From positions 62,001 through 126,000 of the forward strand of contig NZ_JACHJO010000005.1 of NCBI RefSeq assembly GCF_014203695.1: a stretch of DNA of 64,000 bases, given 5' to 3'. Positions 1 to 7,873 of this stretch are shown here, piece after piece. The position numbers were made by a program, and so were the translations under genes. Position 1 is the first letter of the stretch, and each line of letters begins with the position of its first letter. Source of the stretch: Nocardiopsis algeriensis. Lineage in GTDB: Bacteria > Actinomycetota > Actinomycetes > Streptosporangiales > Streptosporangiaceae. The notes under the pieces are model-generated. The model was not told the DNA's origin. It searched no databases and saw nothing but the letters and a program-made list of their open reading frames with translations.

Positions 1-150
1 CCGCAGGAGCAGGCCCACGTGGGTCACCTGCCCGGCCTCGTCCACCCGCACCGGCACGGCCTGTACGTACAGGATGGGCATACGGGCGCGGATACTCTCC
101 AGTTCCTGGGATGTCAGCCACCCGGGCCGGGTGTCGGCGGTCTCGGTCAT
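1..150 (-). CDS. NUDIX hydrolase-like protein (DUF4916 type), N-terminal part only
   Basis: The first 50 codons of a minus-strand gene lie in the window; the rest runs off the left edge. The product starts MTETADTRPGWLTSQELE and continues with PILYVQAVPVRVDEAG and a VGLLLR segment. This opening is what I recall for the actinobacterial DUF4916 family, proteins with a NUDIX-like fold whose substrate is not established. No catalytic NUDIX box can be checked because it would lie outside. The ATG at 148-150 is the only good start. The assignment rests on a short N-terminal pattern, so it is tentative. Confidence 0.6.
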   Translation of the reverse strand, partial: MTETADTRPGWLTSQELESIRARMPILYVQAVPVRVDEAGQVTHVGLLLR

Positions 151-224
151 AGGGGTGTGCGGCGGTCCCCGCCGCGCAGGCCGGGAGTGGTCGCCGCTCC
201 CTCCCTTCTGTCGCTGTCCGTCGC

Positions 225-248
225 CCGCGGCCCCCGCGGGGGCCGCGG
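225..248 (-). terminator. GC-rich hairpin below the PH-domain operon
   Basis: Eleven-base perfect arms (225-235 and 238-248) enclose two bases. It lies about 70 bases past the stop of the PH-domain gene on the minus strand. There is no T-run, so intrinsic termination is likely rather than shown. Confidence 0.4.
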
Positions 249-320
249 AGGCCACGATCTCGTACGCGGTCAAGCAGTGGAAAGGCTACATGCGGCGGCA
301 GCGGAGCCGGGTGACGCGGC

Positions 321-2051
321 TCACGTCGGACGTGGCTCCTCCTCGGAGGGGCCGACGCGGACCAGGAAGGGCGACAGCAGGCCGGGTACCGCCTCGTGGG
401 CCCAGGCCAGGCCCTGACCCAGACCGACGTCCGCCGCCGTGTACACACCCTCGCCCGCGGCGGTCGTGGCCGAGACGTGGGCCAGGCCTGCCCGGCGCTG
501 CAGCGGGGACCGGGTGATCCGCCAGCCGATCACCGCCGACCGCTCCAGGGCCACGGTGTCGCGCGAGGCCATCCCCTTGCGCACCACCAGGTAGCGCGGG
601 TGCAGGCCGTGCCCCAGGCCCCGGTAGGAGCCCACCGCGTACCACAGAGCCGCCGCACCCAGCAGCACGGCCGCCACCGCCCACACCCACAGCGGGGCCG
701 CCGCCACCGAGCGCGCCGCCACCGGCACCGGTGAGAGCCGCTCCTCGATCCTGTACACCGCCTCCCAGAACGCCTCGTTGGCCAGGGTGTGCAGCCAGGC
801 CGCCCCGGCCGCCGCCACCGCGCCCAGCACGGTGACGATTCCGGCGCGGGTGAAGCGGCGCCGCAGCGCGGCCCGCGGGTGCGCGGCCAGCGAGACCTCC
901 AGAGGGGAGTTCCGCGTGCGCGTCAGGTCGGCGGACAGCTCGAGCGCCCTCGCCCGGGGCATGGCCGGGGACAGGCGGCTCTTGGCGCTGGTCCTCCTGT
1001 CGTCGCCCGCGGACAGGCCGGTGGCCACCGCCCGCACGTCCGCGCCGCCCGCCGTGCGCAGTACGAACGGCTCGTGCAGCACCACGCCGTTGAGGCGGCG
1101 CCCCTCCACCGACAGCGACACGCTGGTCAGCAGGCCCCGGCGCAGCCGCACGGTTCCGTCGGCGGACCGGGTGAGCCGGTAGTTCCACCAGGTCTCCACC
1201 GCCACGGCGAGCAGCACCACCACGCCTGACAGCAGCAGGCCCGCCAGGAACGTCGGGACGACGAGCAGCAGGCGCGCCATCACGTAGGAGGCGATCTCCG
1301 CCGAATCGGGCAGCCCTGCGCGCTCGGACAGCCACAGCCACATCCGGCCCTCGCTCTGGGCGTTGGCGCCGAGCAGGGTGGCGATGGCACCGATGCCGAT
1401 GCCCGCGGTGGCGGTCGTCGCCGGGGCGTAGGCGAACCAGCGCGGGTCCAGCCGCGCCAGCTCCACCTCGACCTCCTCGCCGGCCTCCGCCGCGCCGCCC
1501 GCGCGGTCCTCCGGGGTCGCTCCCGCCGCCCCGCCGGAGGCGGCGGGCCTGCGGTACAGGAGCTCCCGGCGCAGCCGCTCGCCCTGCTCGGCGGTCACGA
1601 ACTGGAGCTGGAGCTGGTCCGACCCCGACCCCACGGCCTCGCCCGTGCCGACCGTGACCGCGCACAGGCCGAAGAGCCGGGCGTGGATCGGCGCGGCCAC
1701 GTCCACGCTGCGCACCCGGTCCCGGGGGATGGAGCGGTGTGCCGTGGCGAGGATCCCCGAGCGCATCTCCATGCGCTCGGAGGTGACCCGGTAGCGGGTC
1801 GCGCGCAGGCGCACCAGCTCGATCCAGGTCATGAGGGCGGTGAGTGCCAGCCCGGCAGGAACGGGGGCCAGGGCCCACGCCCCCTGGCCCGCGGCGATCA
1901 GGGCGACGGTGCCGATCACGGCGGTCACCATCGTGGGGACGCCCCCGGCCGCGGTGTTGGCCCACACGCTGAGAGTGCTCAGCCCCTGCCAGTCCCCGAG
2001 GGGCGCGGGGCTCTGGACGGCCGGGGTGCCGTCGTCGGTGTGCGCGGTCAT
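321..2051 (-). CDS. PH-domain membrane protein, YdbT-like
   Basis: A 576-residue membrane protein of the bacterial PH (bPH_2, formerly DUF304) family that resembles Bacillus YdbT: several hydrophobic pairs alternate with PH-like beta modules. Family hallmarks visible are an RATRYRVTSERMEMRSG stretch near residue 90 followed by IPRDRVRSVDV, and a repeat of the same theme (RYLVVRKGMASRDTVALER) near the C-terminus. The start is the ATG at 2049-2051, which overlaps the stop of the upstream PH gene by four bases (ATGA), so the two are translationally coupled and probably form one complex. In Bacillus, YdbS/YdbT have been linked to membrane stress and resistance to bacteriocins; the role here is inferred only from that family. 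Confidence 0.85.
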   Translation of the reverse strand: MTAHTDDGTPAVQSPAPLGDWQGLSTLSVWANTAAGGVPTMVTAVIGTVALIAAGQGAWALAPVPAGLALTALMTWIELVRLRATRYRVTSERMEMRSGILATAHRSIPRDRVRSVDVAAPIHARLFGLCAVTVGTGEAVGSGSDQLQLQFVTAEQGERLRRELLYRRPAASGGAAGATPEDRAGGAAEAGEEVEVELARLDPRWFAYAPATTATAGIGIGAIATLLGANAQSEGRMWLWLSERAGLPDSAEIASYVMARLLLVVPTFLAGLLLSGVVVLLAVAVETWWNYRLTRSADGTVRLRRGLLTSVSLSVEGRRLNGVVLHEPFVLRTAGGADVRAVATGLSAGDDRRTSAKSRLSPAMPRARALELSADLTRTRNSPLEVSLAAHPRAALRRRFTRAGIVTVLGAVAAAGAAWLHTLANEAFWEAVYRIEERLSPVPVAARSVAAAPLWVWAVAAVLLGAAALWYAVGSYRGLGHGLHPRYLVVRKGMASRDTVALERSAVIGWRITRSPLQRRAGLAHVSATTAAGEGVYTAADVGLGQGLAWAHEAVPGLLSPFLVRVGPSEEEPRPT

Positions 2052-2545
2052 GTCGCGTCCCCCGCGGTGGCCTGAGTGGTCTCGGTGAGCCGCTCGACGG
2101 TCGCGTCGGCCAGGGCGCTGTCGAGTCCGGCGATCTCGATCGGTCCGGCCGCCGAGGCGGTGGTGACGGTCACGCTGGCCAGGCCGAACAGCCGCTGCAC
2201 CGGACCGCGCTTGGTGTCGACGGTCTGGATCCGCGACATGGGGGCCACCCGCCACTCCTGCCAGAGCCAGCCGCTGGAGGTGTAGACGGCGTCGTCGGTG
2301 ATCTCCCAGCGGTGCACCCGGTAGCGCCACTGCGGCATCACCACCGTGACGGCCAGGCCGGGCAGGCCGATCGCGGCGGCGGCCAGGAGGAGCCAGGGGC
2401 GCCCTTCCTCCCAGAAGAGCGCGGGGACCACGAGCGCGGCGGTGAGGGGAAGCACCACCAGCAGCGCGTTGGCGGTCCACCACAGGACCGCCTTTCCGTT
2501 CACGCGGTTCCGGGGTGGGCGCAGGCGGAGTGTGTCGGTGCTCAT
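2048..2545 (-). CDS. PH-domain membrane protein, YdbS-like
   Basis: A 165-residue protein with two N-terminal transmembrane segments (about residues 20-65, LLVVLPLTAALVVPAL and LLLAAAAIGLPGLAVTVV) and one C-terminal bPH_2 domain with the typical WEITDDAVYTSSGWLWQEW and PMSRIQTVDTKRGP motifs. This is the one-domain partner of the larger YdbT-like protein that follows with a four-base overlap. The start chosen is ATG 2543-2545 (MSTDTLRLRPP); the open frame extends upstream to 2608 but that would read into the divergent promoter and its palindrome. The gene is divergent from the SPFH gene, so both envelope-protein sets share one 107-base control region. Confidence 0.85.
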   Translation of the reverse strand: MSTDTLRLRPPRNRVNGKAVLWWTANALLVVLPLTAALVVPALFWEEGRPWLLLAAAAIGLPGLAVTVVMPQWRYRVHRWEITDDAVYTSSGWLWQEWRVAPMSRIQTVDTKRGPVQRLFGLASVTVTTASAAGPIEIAGLDSALADATVERLTETTQATAGDAT

Positions 2546-2598
2546 CGCGACCGCCTCTCCTCTCTTTTTCGGGCCCTGGGGCCGTTGTCCATAGAAAA

Positions 2599-2608
2599 GT
2601 GATATCAC
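2599..2608. promoter_or_regulatory. GTGATATCAC palindrome in the PH/SPFH divergent promoter
   Basis: A perfect ten-base palindrome lies midway in the 107-base intergene, directly before a -10-like TATGCT (2614-2619) that points at the SPFH gene. The position suits a repressor site. The ribbon-helix-helix protein encoded at 3592 is the natural candidate ligand, an inference from proximity. Confidence 0.45.
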
Positions 2609-2652
2609 AATGCTATGCTTGAGTCATCACCTCGGAACGAAGGAGACCCTCC

Positions 2653-3582
2653 GTGAACACCACCGACCGTCCTGTGACCCCCGCGCCCCAGTACCGGGAC
2701 GCCCCCCAGTACCGGGAGCACACCGCCACCAACGTCGACGGCATCCTCATGGCCGTTGCCGCGGTGGTCCTGGTCCTCGCGGGCGCGGGCATCGCCCTCA
2801 CCCCGCTGTTCCTGGACATGCACATGTCCCTGATCGGGGTGGGGGTCGTCCTCGGCCTCGTCGGCCTCCTGCTCTTCGTCGGCCTGGAGATGGTCGCCCC
2901 CAACGAGGCCAAGGTGGTCCAGCTCTTCGGCCGCTACGTCGGCAGTGTCCGCACCGACGGCCTGCGCTGGGTCAACCCCCTCACGGTCCGCAAGGGCGTC
3001 TCCACCCGCATCCGCAACCACGAGACCTCCGTCATGAAGGTCAACGACGCCGCCGGCAGCCCCATCGAGATCGCCGCCGTCGTGGTCTGGCAGGTGGAGG
3101 ACACCGCCCGCGCCACCTTCGAGGTCGACGACTTCGTCGAGTTCGTCTCCATCCAGACCGAGGCGGCCGTCCGCCACATCGCCGGCCACTACCCCTACGA
3201 CTCCTACGACAACGGCGGATCGCTGTCCCTGCGCGACAACGCCGACACCATCACCGAGGAGCTCTCCCGCGAGGTCGGTGAGCGGGTCCAGGCCGCTGGC
3301 GTGCGCATCGTGGAGTCCCGCTTCACCCACCTGGCCTACGCGCCCGAGATCGCCCAGGCCATGCTCCAGCGCCAGCAGGCCAGCGCACTGGTCGCAGCCC
3401 GCCAGGAGATCGTCGAAGGAGCCGTCGGCATGGTCGACCGCGCCCTGGAGAGGCTCTCGGAGGAGAACGTCGTCGAGCTCGACGAGGAGCGCAAGGCCAC
3501 CATGGTCAGCAACCTGCTCGTGGTGCTGTGCTCCGACCGACCCGCAAGCCCCGTCGTCAACACCGGGACCCTGTACCAGTAA
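2653..3582 (+). CDS. SPFH/band 7 domain membrane protein
   Basis: A 309-residue protein with two adjacent hydrophobic helices near residues 35-85 and then a complete SPFH (stomatin/prohibitin/flotillin/HflK) domain. Visible hallmarks are [48 protein letters not shown] and the coiled-coil rich end containing [18 protein letters not shown]. Such proteins assemble into large membrane scaffolds that organise lipids and partner proteins. The start is GTG 2653, preceded by GAAGGAG (2639-2645). A short gene for a ribbon-helix-helix protein follows after nine bases, implying one transcript. The substrate or partner is not indicated by the sequence. Confidence 0.9.
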   Translation: MNTTDRPVTPAPQYRDAPQYREHTATNVDGILMAVAAVVLVLAGAGIALTPLFLDMHMSLIGVGVVLGLVGLLLFVGLEMVAPNEAKVVQLFGRYVGSVRTDGLRWVNPLTVRKGVSTRIRNHETSVMKVNDAAGSPIEIAAVVVWQVEDTARATFEVDDFVEFVSIQTEAAVRHIAGHYPYDSYDNGGSLSLRDNADTITEELSREVGERVQAAGVRIVESRFTHLAYAPEIAQAMLQRQQASALVAARQEIVEGAVGMVDRALERLSEENVVELDEERKATMVSNLLVVLCSDRPASPVVNTGTLYQ

Positions 3583-3591
3583 CCGGGTGAG

Positions 3592-3822
3592 GTGGCCGTG
3601 CCCGAGCGCAAGAAGGTGCTGCTCAGACTCGACCCCGCCGTCCACGACGCGCTCGCGCGCTGGGCGGGGCAGGAGCTGCGCAGCACCAACGCCCAGATCG
3701 AGTTCCTCCTGCGCCGCGCCCTCGACGAGGCCGGGAGGATGCCGAAGGAGGCCGGGGACCTCCCCCGCCGCGGCCGCCCCCGCAAGTCCAGATCCGGGGA
3801 CGCCCCCGAGAAGGAGGACTGA
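3592..3822 (+). CDS. Small ribbon-helix-helix (Arc/HicB-like) DNA-binding protein
   Basis: A 76-residue protein whose first 45 residues follow the ribbon-helix-helix pattern: [19 protein letters not shown] is the beta strand and helix A, and [18 protein letters not shown] is helix B. The tail is basic and ends [11 protein letters not shown], typical of a DNA-contacting extension. It sits nine bases after the SPFH gene, with GTG at 3592 or 3598 as start. A toxin partner is absent, so it is not an obvious toxin-antitoxin pair. Autoregulation through the GTGATATCAC palindrome upstream of the SPFH gene is plausible but inferred. Confidence 0.75.
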   Translation: MAVPERKKVLLRLDPAVHDALARWAGQELRSTNAQIEFLLRRALDEAGRMPKEAGDLPRRGRPRKSRSGDAPEKED

Positions 3823-3874
3823 ACCGGCTCACCGACCTCGAGGCGGCGGCCTGCGGACCCGGTACCGCGGGACG

Positions 3875-3901
3875 GGCGCCGGGCACCCCGTGCCCGGCGC
3901 C
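3875..3901. terminator. Hairpin between convergent genes
   Basis: Eleven-base perfect arms (3875-3885, 3891-3901) with a five-base loop lie between the ribbon-helix-helix gene and the convergent FAD dehydrogenase gene. It could stop transcription from both sides; no T-run is present. Confidence 0.55.
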
Positions 3902-3929
3902 TCGCGCCGCCCGGCCCGCCGGCGCGCTC

Positions 3930-5591
3930 CTACAGAGCCGCGGCCGCGGCGCGGCCGGCGGTGCGCCCGGAGAAGAGGCAGCCCCCCAGGAAGGTGCCCT
4001 CCAGGGCGCGGTAGCCGTGGACCCCGCCGCCGCCGAACCCGGCGACCTCGCCCGCCGCGTACACGCCCGGAAGCGGGGTGCCGTCGGCGCGCAGCACACG
4101 CGCGTCCAGGTCGGTGTGCAGGCCGCCCAGGGTCTTGCGGGTGAGGATGTTCAGGCGCACCGCGATCAGCGGACCCGCCTTCGGGTCCAGGATCTGGTGC
4201 GGTGAGGCCACCCGGATCAGCTTGTCGCCCCGGTAGTTGCGGGCCGCGTGGATGGCCATGACCTGCGCGTCCTTGGTGAAGGAGTTGGCCATCTCCCGGT
4301 CCCGGGCCACCACCTCGCGGGTGACGGTCTCGGGGTCGAGCACGCCGTCGCCGGCGATCTCCTGCATCTTGCGGATCAGCTCGGGCAGCCTGTCGGCGAC
4401 CGCGAAGTCGGCGCCCTTGTCCTTGAACGCCTCCACCGGGCCCGGAGCACCCGGCAGCACCCGCTTGAGCAGGAGCTTGACGTCCTTGCCGGTCAGGTCG
4501 GGATTCTGCTCCGAGCCCGAGAGCGCGAACTCCTTCTCGATGATCTTCTGCGAGAGCACGAACCACGTGTACTCGTGGCCGGTGCGCATGATGTGCTCGA
4601 GGGTGCTCAGGGTGTCGAAACCGGGGAAGTTCGGTGCCGGCAGCCGTCTGCCGGTGGCGTCCAGCCACAGCGACGACGGTCCGGGCAGGATGCGGATGCC
4701 GTGCCGGGCCCAGATCGGGTCCCAGTTCTCGATGCCCTCGGTGTAGTGCCACATGCGGTCGGGGTTGATGATCTGCCCGCCCGCCTTCTCGGTGACGGCG
4801 AGCATGCGCCCGTCCACGTACTCGGGCACGCCCGACAGCATGCGCCGGGGCGGTGTGCCCAGGCGCTCGGGCCAGTTCTCGCGCACCAGGTCGTGGTTGG
4901 CGCCGATACCGCCGGAGGTGACGATCACCGCCTGGGCGGCCATCTCGAAACCGCCCACCACGTCGCGGCTGCCGGCCCGGCCGCGTTCGGCGTCGCTGGG
5001 CGCCAGCAGCGAGCCGCGCACTCCTGTCACCGCGCCGCCGGTCACCACCAGCTCTTCCACCCGGTGGCGGAAGCGCAGGGAGATCAGACCGCGCTCGGCC
5101 GCCGCCCGCACCCGCCGCTCGAACGGCTCCACGACGCCCGGCCCGGTGCCCCAGGTGATGTGGAAGCGCGGAACGGAGTTGCCGTGCCCGCCCGCCAGGC
5201 TGCCGCCCCGCTCGGCCCAGCCGACCACGGGGAACAGCCGCAGGCCCATCCGGCGCAGCCAGGAGTACTTCTCCCCGGCGGCGAAGTCCACGTAGGCCTC
5301 GGCCCACTTGCGCGGCCACGCGTCCTCGGGGCGGTCGAACCCGGCGGTGCCCATCCAGTCCTGCAGGGCGAGTTCGCGGGAGTCGCGGATGCCCATGCGG
5401 CGCTGCTCGGGGGAGTCGACGAAGAACAGTCCTCCGAAGGACCAGAACGCCTGTCCGCCCAGGGAGTTCTCGGCCTCCTGGTCGAGCAGGAGCACCTTCT
5501 TGCCCGCGTCGGCCAGCTCGGCCGCCGCGGCCAGGCCGGCCAGGCCCGCACCCACGACGATCGCATCGGCCCGCTCGACTGTGCCGCTCAT
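3930..5591 (-). CDS. FAD-binding dehydrogenase (fumarate reductase/ketosteroid dehydrogenase-like flavoprotein)
   Basis: A 553-residue flavoprotein. The N-terminal dinucleotide fold is clear: AIVVGAGLAGLAAAAELADAG (from about residue 9), followed by an acidic ribose-binding end LLLDQEAE. The C-terminal FAD closure is also seen: GVYAAGEVAGFGGGGVHGY and an ALEGTFLGGCLFSGR segment. The family (predicted oxidoreductase, COG3573) is related to fumarate reductase and 3-ketosteroid dehydrogenases; the substrate is unknown. The start is ATG 5589-5591. The promoter region carries a 19-base inverted repeat (5689-5707) that is probably its operator. It is divergent from a membrane-protein gene and ends 30 bases past a convergent hairpin. 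Confidence 0.85.
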   Translation of the reverse strand: MSGTVERADAIVVGAGLAGLAAAAELADAGKKVLLLDQEAENSLGGQAFWSFGGLFFVDSPEQRRMGIRDSRELALQDWMGTAGFDRPEDAWPRKWAEAYVDFAAGEKYSWLRRMGLRLFPVVGWAERGGSLAGGHGNSVPRFHITWGTGPGVVEPFERRVRAAAERGLISLRFRHRVEELVVTGGAVTGVRGSLLAPSDAERGRAGSRDVVGGFEMAAQAVIVTSGGIGANHDLVRENWPERLGTPPRRMLSGVPEYVDGRMLAVTEKAGGQIINPDRMWHYTEGIENWDPIWARHGIRILPGPSSLWLDATGRRLPAPNFPGFDTLSTLEHIMRTGHEYTWFVLSQKIIEKEFALSGSEQNPDLTGKDVKLLLKRVLPGAPGPVEAFKDKGADFAVADRLPELIRKMQEIAGDGVLDPETVTREVVARDREMANSFTKDAQVMAIHAARNYRGDKLIRVASPHQILDPKAGPLIAVRLNILTRKTLGGLHTDLDARVLRADGTPLPGVYAAGEVAGFGGGGVHGYRALEGTFLGGCLFSGRTAGRAAAAAL

Positions 5592-5688
5592 CCCGTGTTC
5601 CTCCAGGGTCCGTCCACTCGCGATGGGCACGACTGTGCCCGCCCGCGCGGGGGAGCGGCAAGAGCAGTGTGCGTCCCGCGCCACATCC

Positions 5689-5707
5689 TTTGTCATACAG
5701 TGACAAA
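5689..5707. promoter_or_regulatory. Inverted repeat TTTGTCA-N5-TGACAAA, likely repressor operator
   Basis: Seven-base perfect arms separated by TACAG lie about 100 bases before the FAD dehydrogenase start and 78 bases before the divergent membrane-protein gene. Length and symmetry fit a dimeric TetR-, GntR- or MarR-type regulator. No such regulator gene is in the window. Confidence 0.5.
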
Positions 5708-5784
5708 CCACGAGGTGTGCGGCACGGTTCGAGCGATCCGCCGGTGTCGGGCACCCCCCACCCCGTCGCGCAAGGATCCCCGAG

Positions 5785-6606
5785 TTGTACTTCCATCCCC
5801 CCACGCTCGAACCCGGGCCTGCCGCCCTCACGGTCGCGGCCGCCGCCCTGCTGCTCACACTGTCGGAACCGCTCCTGGCCGGGGCCTTGAGGAAGCGCGC
5901 ACGCGGCGCCCCGGGCCCGAATGCCGCCGGCACCGGCCCGGCCCTGTGGTTCTCGGCCGCGGAGCTGGGGGCGGTGGTGCTCTTCGCCGCCACGGCGGTC
6001 CGGGTCTCACCGGCGGACCTCGGTCTCAACCTGCCGGACCTGGACGGCCACACCTCCCGGGATCTGGTTCCGGACGGGGCAGGACCGCTCGCCCCTGTGG
6101 TGGTGGCGCTCGTCCTCCTGGCCACCGCCGCCTATGCCGGCCTCCTGCTGCGGGAGCGCCGCAGGGAACCCCGGCGGGAGGAGGCCGCACCCGGGGCCGC
6201 GCCGATGGGGGAGCACGAGGTGGGAGCGGCGATCGCGGTCTTCCTCTGCGGAGGCCTGGCCACCACGGTCCTCCAGTACGCGCTCCTCTATCCGGTGCTG
6301 GCCCTGTACGGCGGCCCGGTGGCCGCGGTGCTGGGCCTGGCCGTGCTGGCGGGCTGGCAGATGTGGGGCAGCGGCCCGGGCATGATGGCGGGCCACAGCC
6401 TGTACACGCTCCTGATGGCGCTCTGCTACACCCTCCTGTTTCCCGGGTCCCTGCTCGTACCCGCCGCGGCCTGGTGCCTGCTCTCCTACGGGGCGGCGGG
6501 GATGCTGCGCCGTGCGGCCCGAGCCCCGAACCCGCAGGGGAGGGTTCCGCTGGAGGTGATCATGCTCGACGCCGACGGAAACCCCGTGCGGCGTCCGGGG
6601 GAGTAG
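5785..6606 (+). CDS. Integral membrane protein of unknown function
   Basis: A 273-residue protein with about seven hydrophobic segments (near residues 13-33, 50-66, 92-112, 142-165, 168-188, 200-222 and 225-240). Loops contain WQMWGSGPGMMAGH and the C-terminal cytoplasmic end reads GRVPLEVIMLDADGNPVRRPGE. The overall shape recalls CAAX-protease-like membrane proteins, but I do not see the paired glutamates and histidines of that family, so no enzyme function is proposed. The start is TTG 5785, the first codon with an upstream AAGGAT; no ATG or GTG fits better. It converges on the alcohol dehydrogenase gene with 29 bases between stops. Confidence 0.65.
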   Translation: MYFHPPTLEPGPAALTVAAAALLLTLSEPLLAGALRKRARGAPGPNAAGTGPALWFSAAELGAVVLFAATAVRVSPADLGLNLPDLDGHTSRDLVPDGAGPLAPVVVALVLLATAAYAGLLLRERRREPRREEAAPGAAPMGEHEVGAAIAVFLCGGLATTVLQYALLYPVLALYGGPVAAVLGLAVLAGWQMWGSGPGMMAGHSLYTLLMALCYTLLFPGSLLVPAAAWCLLSYGAAGMLRRAARAPNPQGRVPLEVIMLDADGNPVRRPGE

Positions 6607-6635
6607 GCGTCCGACCTCCCCCGGACCGCACCGGC

Positions 6636-7730
6636 TCAGGCGCCGAAGCGCACCAGGGAGCGGCCGCCCCGGCCCTCGCGCATGCGCTCGAAGGCCTCTG
6701 GCAGGCCGCCCAGGCCGATCTCGTCGGTGATCATCGCCGCCAGGCGCAGATCCCCCGAGCGCACCTGCTCGGCGATGAGCGGGACGTCGCGTACCGGGTC
6801 GGCCGAGCCGTACACGCAGCCGCGCAGCGTGCGCGCCTGGTGGAACAGCTCCAGGGCGTTGAAGGACACCTCGTCGTCGTGCCTGCCCACGCCCACGACG
6901 GTGACCGTGCCGCCGCGCCGGGCGGCGCTCCAGGCCGAGCGCACCACCTTCGCCGAACCGACCACCTCGAAGACGTGGTCGGCGCCCCGGCCGCCGGTCA
7001 GGGCCCGCACGCCCTTGGTGAGGCGCTCGTCGGCGACCAGGAAGTCGGTGGCGCCCAGCGATCGGGCCAACTCCTCCTTGGCGGGGGAGACGTCCACCGC
7101 GATCACCTGCCGGGCCCCGGCCAGGCGGGCCGACTGCAGCACCGCCAGGCCCACGCCGCCCAGGCCCATCACCACCACGGACTGGCCCTCGCGCACGGCG
7201 GCGGAGTTGCGCACGGCGCCCCAGCCGGTGAGCACGGCGCAGCCGAGCACGGCGGCCACCGCCGGGTCGATGCCCTCGGGCAGCGGGACCACGGCACTCG
7301 CCGGCACGACGGTGGCCTCGGCGAACGCCCCGCAGCCCAGCCCCGGGTAGACGGGGGTGCCGTCGTCCAGCTCGGCGTAGGGGACGGCGGTGCGGTCCAG
7401 GGCGTGCTCGCACAGGTAGGGCTCGCCGTTGGTGCAGAACCAGCACTCGCGGCACGGGGGTGCCCAGTTGAGGATCACCTGCTGGCCGGGCACCAGGTCC
7501 TCGACCCCCTCGCCCACGGCCGCGACGGTCCCGGCGCCCTCGTGGCCGAGCACGGCGGGCCACTTCTGGGCCAGGGTGCCGTTGGACAGGGACAGGTCGG
7601 AGTGGCACACACCCGCCGCGGCGATGCGCACCAGTACCTGGCCCGGCCCGGGGTCGGGCAGGACCAGGTCGCGGATCTCGGGGGGTGCGCCCAGCGCGGG
7701 GAAGACAGCGGCCTTGACGGTCGTACTCAT
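6636..7730 (-). CDS. Zinc-dependent alcohol dehydrogenase (MDR family, class III-like)
   Basis: A 364-residue medium-chain dehydrogenase. Catalytic zinc ligands appear as CHSDLSLSNG (Cys about 42) and GHEGAGTVAAVGEGV; the structural zinc loop is CRECWFCTNGEPYLC (four cysteines, about residues 92-106); the NAD-binding GLGGVGLAVLQSARLAGA lies near residue 190, followed by a DVSPAKEELA ribose-binding end. The protein therefore keeps both zincs and prefers NAD(H). Relatives oxidise alcohols, S-hydroxymethyl thiols or aldehyde adducts; the substrate here is not decided. The promoter contains the palindrome ACCGACCGGTCGGT (7775-7788), a typical TetR-type operator. Confidence 0.88.
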   Translation of the reverse strand: MSTTVKAAVFPALGAPPEIRDLVLPDPGPGQVLVRIAAAGVCHSDLSLSNGTLAQKWPAVLGHEGAGTVAAVGEGVEDLVPGQQVILNWAPPCRECWFCTNGEPYLCEHALDRTAVPYAELDDGTPVYPGLGCGAFAEATVVPASAVVPLPEGIDPAVAAVLGCAVLTGWGAVRNSAAVREGQSVVVMGLGGVGLAVLQSARLAGARQVIAVDVSPAKEELARSLGATDFLVADERLTKGVRALTGGRGADHVFEVVGSAKVVRSAWSAARRGGTVTVVGVGRHDDEVSFNALELFHQARTLRGCVYGSADPVRDVPLIAEQVRSGDLRLAAMITDEIGLGGLPEAFERMREGRGGRSLVRFGA

Positions 7731-7774
7731 GGGGCTTTGCTCTCCAATCGCGGGAACTGCCGCGACACTAGCAA

Positions 7775-7788
7775 ACCGACCGGTCGGT
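7775..7788. promoter_or_regulatory. ACCGACCGGTCGGT palindrome, TetR-type operator
   Basis: A perfect 14-base palindrome lies 45 bases before the alcohol dehydrogenase start and about 86 bases before the Ku gene. ACCGACCGGTCGGT-like sites are common targets of actinobacterial TetR repressors (family knowledge). The regulator itself is not encoded nearby. Confidence 0.6.
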
Positions 7789-7873
7789 CCAGAAGGGGGC
7801 CTCTGTCCTCCCTTTGCTTTACAAAGCCGACATTTTGCCTGGTCGCGGCAATCATGGTGAGCAGGGAGGCGAC

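Noticed and set aside
3592..3822. Toxin-antitoxin pair with the ribbon-helix-helix protein as antitoxin
   Set aside because: No toxin-sized partner gene is adjacent; the neighbour is a full SPFH protein.
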